Part shown: piece after piece, positions 44,109-54,129 of the stretch
Layout: the number at the start of each line of letters is the position of its first letter
How positions within the stretch are numbered: position 1 is the first letter of the stretch
NCBI GenBank assembly: GCA_017651315.1
Contig: JAGCDE010000015.1
Span: 25,050 to 89,049 of the forward strand
DNA from: Bacteroidaceae bacterium
GTDB lineage: Bacteria > Bacteroidota > Bacteroidia > Bacteroidales > Bacteroidaceae
Length of the DNA: 64,000 bases
Direction of reading: 5' to 3'
Program-made: the position numbers and the translations under genes
Notes under the pieces: generated by a model
What the model saw: the letters and a program-made list of their open reading frames with translations, nothing else
What the model was told of the DNA's origin: nothing
The model's database searches: none

Positions 44109-45742
44109 GTCTTCCCGTCTTTCTTTACAAGCCATATCCCGGGTGGGAGCGGAAGCTCTCCGACGGGGGTGTCGGGACTGAACGTGCCCGCCGGCCTGCC
44201 GGATATATCGAACACACGGATGGGCTCCCTGTCGCTGTCAGGCTGGATATTGACGATTCCGTCCGTCACTTTTGACCTTCCGAGCATGAAACTCACTGTT
44301 CCTCCGCTGTTCCTGATTCCTGTGACAGGAAGAGTAATGTAATCGCCGTCATAGACCTTGAGGGCTGGGTTGCTGAACATGGTGATGCTGTCTTTGCTGT
44401 AGCGCGGATAGAGATCGCCGGATTCGTTCTCCTTGCCGGATATGTTGTCGGCCGGGATGACCGCATAGTTCCTCGCTGATACATTCACGGTGTTGCGTAG
44501 CCAGGCGCTCTTCTTGTAGGAGACGGACGTCACGAGAAGACCGGATTCTTTCTGATAGCGTAACCATCCTTTCTTCTGGTGGTTCTCAAGGATTATGAAC
44601 TTGTCGTCGTCATCGGTGCTGAGACGGTATGCGTCAGCCTTGACATCAATGGATTCAAGCGAATATCTGCCGGTCGCATCGGCTACGGGTATGTCCATCC
44701 AACCCATTGAGTAGCGTTCGAATGCGGTGTATCCTGAAGGTGCGAAACCGAGATTGCAATAGATTCCGTAGTCCATTATACTCCATGAGCCGAGACAGGT
44801 GGATGCTCCTGATTTCGTGTCGTAGAAATCGGGCAGGCCGAGTACATGTGAGAACTCATGACAGAATATCCCTATACCGTCGATTATGTCATCGGAATCC
44901 CAGAAAAGCTCACATGTAAGCAGGTAGTTGACCTTGGTCAGGCCGGGGACACCGGTCAGCGTGATGTCGTATTGGTGGGGCCAGATGGTGTTGGGGTCGG
45001 AGCCGTTGTAGTTCTCACCGCGACCCGCGTAGATGACAGCAAGCATATCGACTTCGGAGTCAAAATTGTTGTCATAGAGTAACAGGTCGGCAAGTGAACC
45101 GCTTTTTATGCTGTCACACACCTCCTTGACAAGCTTGGCGGCATTGCCTGAGTCGTTTCCGGGACTGTTGTTGGTGTTCTTGCCGTAATATGCATATCCG
45201 TTGCTGGCATGTATGGGGCCTATTATGTCGAAACGGGGGGAGAAAACCCCGTAAGACTGGGCCTCAAAATAGTCTCTCACGCTTCCTGTCGCCCCCTGGA
45301 ACCTGTCATATTTGTATGTTATGGTATCGGTATATCCTTTCTTGTTGTAGTGGTCGTCAAGAATCCTGATGATTGTCCCGTCATCCGCACTGAACTTCCT
45401 GTCGGGGAAATCCACCAGTACGACAAGGCATCTGGGACTTCCGGTGACGGGAAAGGTCTGTGTCTTGTAACTGCCAGGCTGGGCTGATAGGGGAAGCCGG
45501 TGGTTTGCCGGTTTGTCCAATGCAAGAGTCCTGTGCCACAGGCCATCATTCCCTTTTTCCATGACAACACCGTCAAACGTGGTATAGAAAGTACCGTATT
45601 CATCGCCCTGATAGACTAGTTTGAGCGGTTTCCCGTCAGGTTGCATGACGGTTATGGTGTCCCTTCGGACAGGAACGGCATGACATGTCACTGTGGCGGC
45701 AACGAGACAGAGCGCAATTGACAGGAACCGGAGGGGACGCAT
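44090..45742 (-). CDS. M6 family metalloprotease with T9SS sorting domain
   Basis: A 550-residue secreted protease of the immune-inhibitor-A-like M6 group. The signal peptide covers about residues 1-22 (LSIALCLVAATVTCHA). The zinc site is IGIFCHEFSHVLGLPDFYD (HEXXH, about 288-292, with the third ligand side GLPDF). The middle beta region follows. The last 45 residues (IRVFDISGRPAGTF to GIWLVKKDGKTKKVRF) match the type A C-terminal sorting domain of the type IX secretion system, which is removed while cargo is passed across the outer membrane. Substrate unknown; host or dietary protein is plausible. The gene is 4 bp downstream of lptB on the same strand. Confidence 0.88.
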   Translation of the reverse strand: MRPLRFLSIALCLVAATVTCHAVPVRRDTITVMQPDGKPLKLVYQGDEYGTFYTTFDGVVMEKGNDGLWHRTLALDKPANHRLPLSAQPGSYKTQTFPVTGSPRCLVVLVDFPDRKFSADDGTIIRILDDHYNKKGYTDTITYKYDRFQGATGSVRDYFEAQSYGVFSPRFDIIGPIHASNGYAYYGKNTNNSPGNDSGNAAKLVKEVCDSIKSGSLADLLLYDNNFDSEVDMLAVIYAGRGENYNGSDPNTIWPHQYDITLTGVPGLTKVNYLLTCELFWDSDDIIDGIGIFCHEFSHVLGLPDFYDTKSGASTCLGSWSIMDYGIYCNLGFAPSGYTAFERYSMGWMDIPVADATGRYSLESIDVKADAYRLSTDDDDKFIILENHQKKGWLRYQKESGLLVTSVSYKKSAWLRNTVNVSARNYAVIPADNISGKENESGDLYPRYSKDSITMFSNPALKVYDGDYITLPVTGIRNSGGTVSFMLGRSKVTDGIVNIQPDSDREPIRVFDISGRPAGTFSPDTPVGELPLPPGIWLVKKDGKTKKVRF

Positions 45743-45746
45743 TGGA

Positions 45747-46526
45747 TTACTTCTGGAAGGTCTTCTTTTTCAGCTCGAAGCTTTGGCTGAGGTACTTCTC
45801 TCTGACTATAGGGTTGGCTGCAAGTTCTTCCGGCGTACCCTGGAAGAGGATGCGGCCTTCGAACAGAAGATACGCCCGGTCCGTAATGCTGAGGGTCTCA
45901 TGTACGTTGTGGTCTGTTATAAGAATTCCTATGTTACGGTCCTTTAGCTTCCAGACAATCTGCTGGATATCCTCCACGGCTATCGGATCGACTCCGGCGA
46001 ACGGCTCGTCAAGCATGATGAACTTGGGCTCTATGGCCAGGCAGCGGGCTATTTCAGTCCGGCGTCGTTCTCCACCCGAAAGCCGGTCGCCAAGGTTTTT
46101 CCGCACTTTCTGTAGGCTGAACTCTTCTATAAGGCTTTCAAGTTTCTCCTTCTGGTACTCCTTAGGCTTTCCTGTAAGTTCAAGAACCGATGCTATGTTG
46201 TCCTCAACGCTCATCTTGCGGAATACGCTTGCCTCCTGGGCAAGATAGCCGATGCCTGCGCGGGCGCGCTTATAGACAGGGTATTCGGTTATGTCCTGTT
46301 CGTTAAGGTAAATCTTACCCTCGTTAGGGGTGATCAGGCCGACTGTCATATAGAAAGAGGTTGTCTTGCCGGCACCGTTAGGCCCGAGAAGTCCCACGAT
46401 TTCACCCTGCCGGACGTTTATGGATACATGGCTCACGACAGTGCGTTTACCGTATCGCTTGACAAGGTTTTCGGTCCGGAGAACCATACTTCCGCTGTCT
46501 GTGACTCCTGTTGGGTTTTCTTCCAT
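45747..46526 (-). CDS. lptB: LPS export ABC transporter ATPase LptB
   Basis: LptB powers extraction of LPS from the inner membrane by LptFG. The 259 residues (from the ATG at 46526) have Walker [17 protein letters not shown] (about 47-62), the Q-loop [13 protein letters not shown], the signature [16 protein letters not shown] (about 147-162), Walker [14 protein letters not shown] and the switch His in [10 protein letters not shown]. The frame is open to 46556, but that ATG lies inside a dispersed repeat element, and the ATG at 46487 ([15 protein letters not shown]) is also possible. An OstA/LptA-like gene lies 12 kb away. Confidence 0.93.
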   Translation of the reverse strand: MEENPTGVTDSGSMVLRTENLVKRYGKRTVVSHVSINVRQGEIVGLLGPNGAGKTTSFYMTVGLITPNEGKIYLNEQDITEYPVYKRARAGIGYLAQEASVFRKMSVEDNIASVLELTGKPKEYQKEKLESLIEEFSLQKVRKNLGDRLSGGERRRTEIARCLAIEPKFIMLDEPFAGVDPIAVEDIQQIVWKLKDRNIGILITDHNVHETLSITDRAYLLFEGRILFQGTPEELAANPIVREKYLSQSFELKKKTFQK

Positions 46527-46533
46527 GCCTGAT

Positions 46534-46686
46534 AATCTGTTTAAACTTGCTTCCATAGATTTCTTACAGCCTCTCCATCTGTTTTCATCGTCCTTCGTCA
46601 GAACGGACCTCCGTCATTCCCCTGGGACCGGTAAGGCCGGAGGGGAATAGGTCCATCATCATCTTAATGGAACAGTTCTAAACAGG
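46534..46686. repeat. Second copy of the dispersed palindromic element
   Basis: It begins AATCTGTTTAAACTTGCTTCC (first 20 bases from 46534), ends GGAACAGTTCTAAACAG, and shares TTTCTTACAGCCTCT and ACGGACCTCCGTCATTCCC with the element at 10.5 kb. The middle forms a strong hairpin (ATTCCCCT with AGGGGAAT and CCGG with CCGG). It fills most of the 336-bp gap between lptB and tig. Confidence 0.7.
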
Positions 46687-46705
46687 GAATGAGATGCGTT
46701 TGGTG

Positions 46706-46713
46706 CAAAGTTA
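46706..46713 (-). promoter_or_regulatory. Promoter -7 box of lptB
   Basis: Leftward, TAACTTTG is an exact match. A start near 46699 would put the whole repeat element inside a leader of about 170 nt before lptB. On the other strand, 46714-46862 holds an A/T-rich tract leading to tig with no clear box. Confidence 0.5.
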
Positions 46714-46862
46714 ACTCAAATAGGGGACAACAGGACAATAAATGATATCCATGAATGCAAAAAAAATACAAATTTTTTCCTGTTTGTGAATATTGAAGTA
46801 ATTTCGCATTCTAAAAATCTGGTGACAGGCAAAAGAAAGGTCAAAATAAAACGAATTTCAGA

Positions 46863-48236
46863 ATGAACGTAAAGTTTGAGAATGTAAGCAAGGTACAGGG
46901 CCTGCTTAGTGTCAGTCTTGAAAAGGCTGATTACCAGGAGAATGTGGACAAGGCACTCAAGGAAGCGAAAAAGAAGGCGCAGATGCCGGGTTTCCGTCCC
47001 GGAATGGTTCCCATGTCTCTTATCCAGAAGATGTACGGCAAGTCCGTCAAGGCTGACGAGATAAACAGGATCCTTCAGGAAAAGGTCTTCAGTTATATTA
47101 AAGAGAATAAGATAGATATGCTTGGAGAGCCGCTTCCAAACGATGAGAAGGAGGCCGGTATGAATATTGATGACGACTCCATGACATTCTGGTTCGACAT
47201 AGCTCTGGCGCCGCAGTTCGAAGTGAATATCGGCAAGGATGACGCTATAACATATTATGAGATCAAGGTTACCGATGAGATGATAGACAACCAGGTGAAG
47301 GCATACACCCGTCAGTACGGAGAATACAGGCAGGTTGATGCATACGCCGACGGTGATGTGGTGAAAGGACTTCTTGTCGAGCTTGATAGTGACGGCTCCC
47401 CGAAAGAGAACGGGATTGTCGTGGAAGGAGCGACCGTCATGCCTCAGTTCATCAAGGATGAAGCCGAGAAGACTCTTTTCAACGGTGCCGTGAAGGGTGG
47501 AAAGGTTGTCTTCAACCCTGCCAAAGCCTACCAGGGCAATGAGATAGAGATATCTTCCCTCCTGAACAGGAAGAAGGAGGAGGTGGCCGGCGTGAATTCG
47601 GATTTCAGCCTTGAGATTCAGGATATCACCCGTTTCGTGGAGGCTGAGCTTAATCAGGAACTGTTCGACCATGTATTCGGAAGCGGTGCCGTTGACAGCG
47701 AAAGCTCGTTCCGTGCCAAAGTCGGGGAATCGGTTGCCGCAGGCTTTGTCCCTGACAGCGATTACAGGTTCCTGATGGATGCCAGGAGCTATCTGATGGA
47801 AAAGACAGGAAAGCTTGAGTTCGCCGATGACCTGCTCAAACGCATCATGAGAGCCAACCGCAGGGATGATGACAAGGATAATATCGACGAGACATTTGAC
47901 CGCAGCAAGGAGGAGCTCACATGGCATCTTATCCAGGAGAAACTGGTGGAGAAGTACTCAATCAAGGTCGAGGATGACGATGTCAAGGCGATGGCCCGCG
48001 AGGCGACACGTGCGCAGTTCGCCCAGTACGGCATGATGAATCTGCCTGATGACCTCCTTGAAAACTACTCAAAGGAGATGCTCAAGAAACGTGAGACGGT
48101 TGACGGGCTTGTGAACCGTGCCATCGGGGCCAAGCTTACGGCAGCTCTCAAGAATGACGTGAAGCTCAAGATAAAGAAAGTGAGCGTGGATGAGTTCAAC
48201 AAACTGTTTGAAACATCCTCAACCGACAACAAGTGA
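46863..48236 (+). CDS. tig: Trigger factor
   Basis: Trigger factor is the ribosome-bound chaperone that meets nascent chains. The 457 residues include the ribosome-binding loop QMPGFRPGMVPMSLIQKMYG (about 40-59; the canonical Lys after Gly is Met). The middle region (about 150-250) has low similarity to the FKBP domain, as in other Bacteroidota members. The C-terminal helical arms span about 260-440. It heads tig-clpP-clpX, with 35 and 12 bp gaps, a common order linking folding and degradation. Confidence 0.93.
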   Translation: MNVKFENVSKVQGLLSVSLEKADYQENVDKALKEAKKKAQMPGFRPGMVPMSLIQKMYGKSVKADEINRILQEKVFSYIKENKIDMLGEPLPNDEKEAGMNIDDDSMTFWFDIALAPQFEVNIGKDDAITYYEIKVTDEMIDNQVKAYTRQYGEYRQVDAYADGDVVKGLLVELDSDGSPKENGIVVEGATVMPQFIKDEAEKTLFNGAVKGGKVVFNPAKAYQGNEIEISSLLNRKKEEVAGVNSDFSLEIQDITRFVEAELNQELFDHVFGSGAVDSESSFRAKVGESVAAGFVPDSDYRFLMDARSYLMEKTGKLEFADDLLKRIMRANRRDDDKDNIDETFDRSKEELTWHLIQEKLVEKYSIKVEDDDVKAMAREATRAQFAQYGMMNLPDDLLENYSKEMLKKRETVDGLVNRAIGAKLTAALKNDVKLKIKKVSVDEFNKLFETSSTDNK

Positions 48237-48271
48237 ATTTCTGAATAACCTGAACCGATCAGTGACTGAAC

Positions 48272-48937
48272 ATGGATGATTTCCGTAAATACGCTGTAGG
48301 CCATCTCGGTCTTAACAGCCAGGTCCTTGACGATGTGATCAAGGCTGAATCCCAGTATCTCAACCCCTATATTCTGGAGGAGCGTCAGCTCAATGTCACC
48401 CAGATGGACGTGTTCTCGCGCCTCATGATGGACCGTATCATATTTCTCGGGACAGAAATTAGTGACTATACGGCAAATACCATCCAGGCGCAGCTGCTCT
48501 ATCTGGATTCGGTCGATTCGTCCAAGGAGATATCCATCTACCTGAACTCACCTGGCGGAAGCGTGACGGCGGGACTGGGTATCTATGACACGATGCAGTT
48601 TATCACGAGTCCTGTTGCCACAATCTGTACAGGCATGGCTGCAAGTATGGCTGCCGTCCTGCTGGTGGCCGGTCAGGAGGGGAAGAGGTCTGCTCTTCCG
48701 CATAGCAGGGTCATGATACATCAGCCGCTCGGTGGAGCCCAGGGGCAGGCGAGCGACATAGAGATAACCGCCCGCGAGATCCAGAAGATGAAGAAGGAGC
48801 TTTACACCATCATATCGGAGCATTCGCACACCCCATACGAGAAGGTGTGGGCAGACAGTGACCGTGACTATTGGATGACGGCTCAGGAAGCCAGGGAGTA
48901 TGGTATGATTGACCAGGTCCTTGAAAAGCGCAAATAA
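48272..48937 (+). CDS. clpP: ATP-dependent Clp protease proteolytic subunit
   Basis: ClpP forms the 14-mer proteolytic chamber. The 221 residues show the catalytic Ser in CTGMAASMAAVLL (about 122) and His in LPHSRVMIHQPLGG (about 147). The oligomer region YLNSPGGSVTAGLGIYDTMQ (about 90-109) and the final helix are also present. The N-terminal 30 residues are somewhat longer than in E. coli. Overlapping function with clpX is clear from the 12-bp spacing. Confidence 0.97.
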   Translation: MDDFRKYAVGHLGLNSQVLDDVIKAESQYLNPYILEERQLNVTQMDVFSRLMMDRIIFLGTEISDYTANTIQAQLLYLDSVDSSKEISIYLNSPGGSVTAGLGIYDTMQFITSPVATICTGMAASMAAVLLVAGQEGKRSALPHSRVMIHQPLGGAQGQASDIEITAREIQKMKKELYTIISEHSHTPYEKVWADSDRDYWMTAQEAREYGMIDQVLEKRK

Positions 48938-48949
48938 GGTCAGACAGGT

Positions 48950-50182
48950 ATGGCAGGGGTAAAAAAAGGAAGATATTGCGGATTCTGCGGACGTTCTGAC
49001 AAGGATGTGGATCTGCTTATAACCGGTATTGACAGCTGCATCTGCAACGAGTGCGCTGAGCGTGCCGCTGAGATTGTCCATGAATCCAAGCCGTCCATGA
49101 AAAAGAGTCAGCTACGGTTTGACAGCATACCTAAACCCCAGGAGATAAAGAGGTATCTTGATGACTACGTGATTGGCCAGGATGCAGCCAAGATATATCT
49201 GTCGGTGGCTGTTTACAACCATTACAAGAGGATTACACAGCCTGTAACCGAGGACGAGGTTGACATAGAGAAGAGCAACATCATTCTGGTAGGTGCCACC
49301 GGGACAGGCAAGACCCTGCTTGCCAAGACCATCGCGAGACTTCTCAAGGTTCCGTTCACCATTGTCGATGCCACCGTACTGACGGAGGCAGGTTATGTGG
49401 GGGAAGATGTCGAGAGTATCCTCTCCCGTCTTCTGCAGGTGGCTGACTATGACGTGGAGGCTGCCGAGCGTGGCATTGTCTTTATCGATGAGATTGACAA
49501 GATAGCAAGGAAGAGCGATAACCCGTCCATAACCCGCGACGTGAGCGGTGAGGGCGTCCAGCAGGGGCTTCTCAAACTCCTGGAGGGTTCTGTGGTGAAT
49601 GTCCCGCCTCAGGGCGGACGGAAGCATCCTGAGCAGAAGTTCATAGAGGTGGATACAAAAAACATCCTGTTTATCTGCGGTGGCGCGTTTGACGGCATAG
49701 AGCGCAAGATTGCCGGCCGTCTGAACACCCAGGTGGTGGGGTTTGACTCGGTTGAACAGAGGAGCAGGGTGGATTTCAACAATATAATGAGGTATGTCGC
49801 CCCTCAGGACCTGAAGTCATACGGACTGATACCGGAGATAATCGGACGTCTGCCGGTGGTGACCAGTCTCCAGCCTCTTGACCGTGACGCTCTGCTCAGG
49901 ATCCTGACTGAACCCAAGAATTCAATAATAAGACAGTATGTCAAGCTGTTTGCCATCGACGGCATTAAACTCTCCTTTGAGCCGGAGGTCCTGGAATTCG
50001 TGGTTGACAAGGCCATTGAGTTCAAGCTCGGCGCAAGAGGTCTCAGGTCGATAGTGGAGACAATCATGGTGGAGGCCATGTACAACGCTCCGTCCACAGG
50101 TATAAAGAAGTATGCCGTCACCCTTGATTATGCCAGACAGCAGTTGGAAAAGGCCGACGGAATAATCCAGGAATCCGCGTGA
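48950..50182 (+). CDS. clpX: ATP-dependent Clp protease ATP-binding subunit ClpX
   Basis: ClpX unfolds substrates and feeds them to ClpP. The 410 residues have the N-terminal zinc finger [11 protein letters not shown] and CICNEC (four Cys, about 8-33). Walker A is [20 protein letters not shown] (about 105-124), Walker [15 protein letters not shown] (about 170-183) and the ClpP-binding loop region IGF is replaced by VGFDS near 265. The end of the protein, [18 protein letters not shown], is the D2-type small domain. It is the last gene of the tig operon; the element at 50.2 kb follows. Confidence 0.97.
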   Translation: MAGVKKGRYCGFCGRSDKDVDLLITGIDSCICNECAERAAEIVHESKPSMKKSQLRFDSIPKPQEIKRYLDDYVIGQDAAKIYLSVAVYNHYKRITQPVTEDEVDIEKSNIILVGATGTGKTLLAKTIARLLKVPFTIVDATVLTEAGYVGEDVESILSRLLQVADYDVEAAERGIVFIDEIDKIARKSDNPSITRDVSGEGVQQGLLKLLEGSVVNVPPQGGRKHPEQKFIEVDTKNILFICGGAFDGIERKIAGRLNTQVVGFDSVEQRSRVDFNNIMRYVAPQDLKSYGLIPEIIGRLPVVTSLQPLDRDALLRILTEPKNSIIRQYVKLFAIDGIKLSFEPEVLEFVVDKAIEFKLGARGLRSIVETIMVEAMYNAPSTGIKKYAVTLDYARQQLEKADGIIQESA

Positions 50183-50187
50183 GTCCG

Positions 50188-50322
50188 TCTTAATCCGGTT
50201 TTATGCTTCCTGTCCCGTTTCTTGTCTCCTCCGTTCCGGACCTCTATCATGCCGTCACACAGGCTGAAACTGGAGCCTGAACAGCTGATGATAGGCTTTC
50301 CGGAACAATTTAAACAGATTCT
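50188..50322. repeat. Third, diverged copy of the dispersed palindromic element
   Basis: The right end GGAACAATTTAAACAGATTC (50302-50321) matches the family well. The left end (AATCCGGTTTTATGCTTCC) is worn. The core keeps TTCCGGACCTCTATCATGCC, and the centre pairs CTATCAT with ATGATAG and CAGGCT with AGCCTG. It occupies the gap between clpX and recQ. Confidence 0.6.
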
Positions 50323-50355
50323 TAGACAAAATCTGATTATTTTTAAGATAAAAAG

Positions 50356-50388
50356 TTTGCAAGTTTGACAGACTTGTGTATAACTTTG
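50356..50388 (+). promoter_or_regulatory. Promoter of recQ
   Basis: TTTG (50356-50359) and TAACTTTG (50381-50388) are 21 bp apart; the ATG at 50432 follows 43 bp later. Confidence 0.6.
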
Positions 50389-50431
50389 TTTTCAATCCGT
50401 TTTGCGGATACAACCACTATTTTCAGACAAT

Positions 50432-52615
50432 ATGGCAAGTAAGAGAATAAACCTTTCGGAGGTGCTCAAGGTCCATTTCGGATTCGACACATTCAAGGGT
50501 GACCAGGAGGCTATCATCAGGAATCTGCTCGCGGGGAGGGACACCTTTGTGCTAATGCCCACAGGCGGCGGCAAATCATTATGTTACCAGTTGCCTGCAA
50601 TCGTGATGGACGGGACGGCAATAGTGATATCCCCTCTCATCGCACTGATGAAGAATCAGGTGGATGCGATGCGCAACATGGGCGAGGAGGACGGTATAGC
50701 CCATTTCATCAACTCCTCACTCAACAAGGCTTCCATCGATCTTGTAAAGGCCGATATCCTGGAGGGCAAGACCAAACTGCTTTACGTGGCTCCCGAGTCA
50801 TTGACCAAGGAGGAGAACGTGGAGTTCCTCAAGAAGATAAAGATATCGTTCTATGCCATAGACGAGGCTCACTGCATCTCTGAATGGGGACATGACTTCA
50901 GACCTGAATACCGTCGTATCAGGCCAATTGTCAATGAGATAGGCAATGCTCCCATCATAGCCCTGACAGCGACAGCCACCAACAAGGTGAGGGATGACAT
51001 AAAGAAGAATCTCGGCATTCAGGATGCCGATGACTTCAAGTCCTCGTTCAACCGTCCGAACCTGTATTATGAGGTACGGCCCAAGACCAAGAACATAGAC
51101 AAGGAGATAATCAGGTTCATCAAGGCCAATCCCGGTAAGTCCGGAATCATATACTGCCTCTCCCGCAAGAAAGTCGAGGAACTTGCCGAGATACTGCAGG
51201 CGAATGACATATCGGCTATGGCATACCATGCAGGCATGGAGGCGGCTGCCCGTTCCAGCACACAGGACGCCTTCATCATGGAGAAGATAGACGTGATTGT
51301 GGCAACCATCGCCTTCGGTATGGGTATAGACAAGCCTGACGTGCGGTATGTGATCCATTATGACATACCCAAAAGCCTTGAGGGTTATTATCAGGAGACA
51401 GGAAGGGCCGGACGCGACGGAGGTGAGGGCCAGTGCATAGCGTTCTACAACAGCAAGGATGTCCAGAAACTGGAGAAATTCCTTGAGGGCAAGCCTCTCG
51501 CCGAGCAGGATATAGGCCGGCAGCTGCTGGCCGAGACTACAGCTTATTGCGAATCATCGGTCTGCCGGCGCAAGCTGCTGCTCCACTATTTCGGTGAAAA
51601 CTATGAGGAGGACAACTGCGGCAACTGTGACAACTGCCTTAGTCCCAAGAAACAGGTCGAGGCACAGCAACTGCTTGAGACAGTTCTGGAGGCCATAGTC
51701 GCGGTCAAGGAGAATTTCAAGGCCGATTACATCGTTGACATACTGATGGGTAAGGAGACATCGGCCGTGACCGACCACATGCATGAGGACCTCGAGGTGT
51801 TCGGCTCCGGTTCCGATGAGGAGGAGAAGACCTGGAATGCCGTGATACGTCAGGCTCTTATAGCAGGGTACATCAGGAAAGACGTGGAGAATTACGGTCT
51901 CCTCAAGATAACTGATGAGGGACGTGACTTCATGAAGAATCCGAAGTCGTTCATGATAGTGGAGGACAAGGATTTCGAGGATGAAGAAAACGAGGGCCCG
52001 ATACGGGGTGGTGGCTCCTTTGCCGTTGACCCGGAGCTCTACTCCATGCTGAAGGACCTGCGCAAGAAGATCTCCAAGCATCTGGAACTGCCGCCTTACG
52101 TGATTTTCCAGGATCCTTCGCTTGAGGCTATGGCCACCACCTATCCGGTGACCATGGAGGAGCTGCAGAACATCCCGGGCGTAGGCGCCGGCAAGGCCAA
52201 GCGGTATGGGCAGGATTTCATCGACCTTATCAAGCGTCATGTCGAGGAGAATGAGATAGAGCGTCCCGAGGACCTTAGGGTCAGGACTGTCCCCAACAAG
52301 TCGAAGCTCAAGGTGAGCATCATACAGAGCATCGACATGAAGGTGGCACTCGACGACATTGCCATAAGCAAGGGCATTGACTTCGATGAGCTGCTGACGG
52401 AGGTGGAGGCCATTGTCTATTCCGGTACAAAGTTGAACATCAACTATTTTATTGACAGTGTGATGGACGAGGAGCGTGCCGAGGATATATACGAGTATTT
52501 CCGGGAGTCGGAAAGCGACTCTATTGAAGACGCCCTTGATGAACTGGGCAATGACTATTCCGAGGAGGAGATCCGTCTGGTAAGGATAAAGTTCATCTCG
52601 GAGATGGCCAATTAA
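50432..52615 (+). CDS. recQ: ATP-dependent DNA helicase RecQ
   Basis: RecQ unwinds recombination and repair intermediates. The 727 residues show motif 0 FKGDQEAI, Walker A LMPTGGGKSLCYQLPA (about 41-56), the DEAH-type box AIDEAHCISEWGHDFRPEY (about 142-160), motif V IVATIAFGMGIDKPDVR and motif VI YYQETGRAGRDG. The RQC zinc site is CRRKLLLHYFGE and CGNCDNC (about 383-408). An HRDC domain (about 530-615, TMEELQNIPGVGAGKAKRYG) and an extra C-terminal helix-turn-helix-like region (about 630-727) complete it. The latter is absent from E. coli RecQ but usual in Bacteroidota. Confidence 0.96.
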   Translation: MASKRINLSEVLKVHFGFDTFKGDQEAIIRNLLAGRDTFVLMPTGGGKSLCYQLPAIVMDGTAIVISPLIALMKNQVDAMRNMGEEDGIAHFINSSLNKASIDLVKADILEGKTKLLYVAPESLTKEENVEFLKKIKISFYAIDEAHCISEWGHDFRPEYRRIRPIVNEIGNAPIIALTATATNKVRDDIKKNLGIQDADDFKSSFNRPNLYYEVRPKTKNIDKEIIRFIKANPGKSGIIYCLSRKKVEELAEILQANDISAMAYHAGMEAAARSSTQDAFIMEKIDVIVATIAFGMGIDKPDVRYVIHYDIPKSLEGYYQETGRAGRDGGEGQCIAFYNSKDVQKLEKFLEGKPLAEQDIGRQLLAETTAYCESSVCRRKLLLHYFGENYEEDNCGNCDNCLSPKKQVEAQQLLETVLEAIVAVKENFKADYIVDILMGKETSAVTDHMHEDLEVFGSGSDEEEKTWNAVIRQALIAGYIRKDVENYGLLKITDEGRDFMKNPKSFMIVEDKDFEDEENEGPIRGGGSFAVDPELYSMLKDLRKKISKHLELPPYVIFQDPSLEAMATTYPVTMEELQNIPGVGAGKAKRYGQDFIDLIKRHVEENEIERPEDLRVRTVPNKSKLKVSIIQSIDMKVALDDIAISKGIDFDELLTEVEAIVYSGTKLNINYFIDSVMDEERAEDIYEYFRESESDSIEDALDELGNDYSEEEIRLVRIKFISEMAN

Positions 52616-52632
52616 AGCAAAGTACAACGTAA

Positions 52633-54120
<1,488 letters not shown>

Positions 54121-54129
54121 TCCGCAGTC

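Noticed and set aside
46716-47927. A 403-codon leftward reading frame opposite tig
   Set aside because: It is wholly antisense to trigger factor, has no family signature, and is a product of codon bias in the opposite strand.
51554-52627. A 357-codon leftward frame opposite the 3' part of recQ
   Set aside because: Antisense to a well-supported helicase; the translation is rich in Leu, Val and His runs typical of mirror frames.
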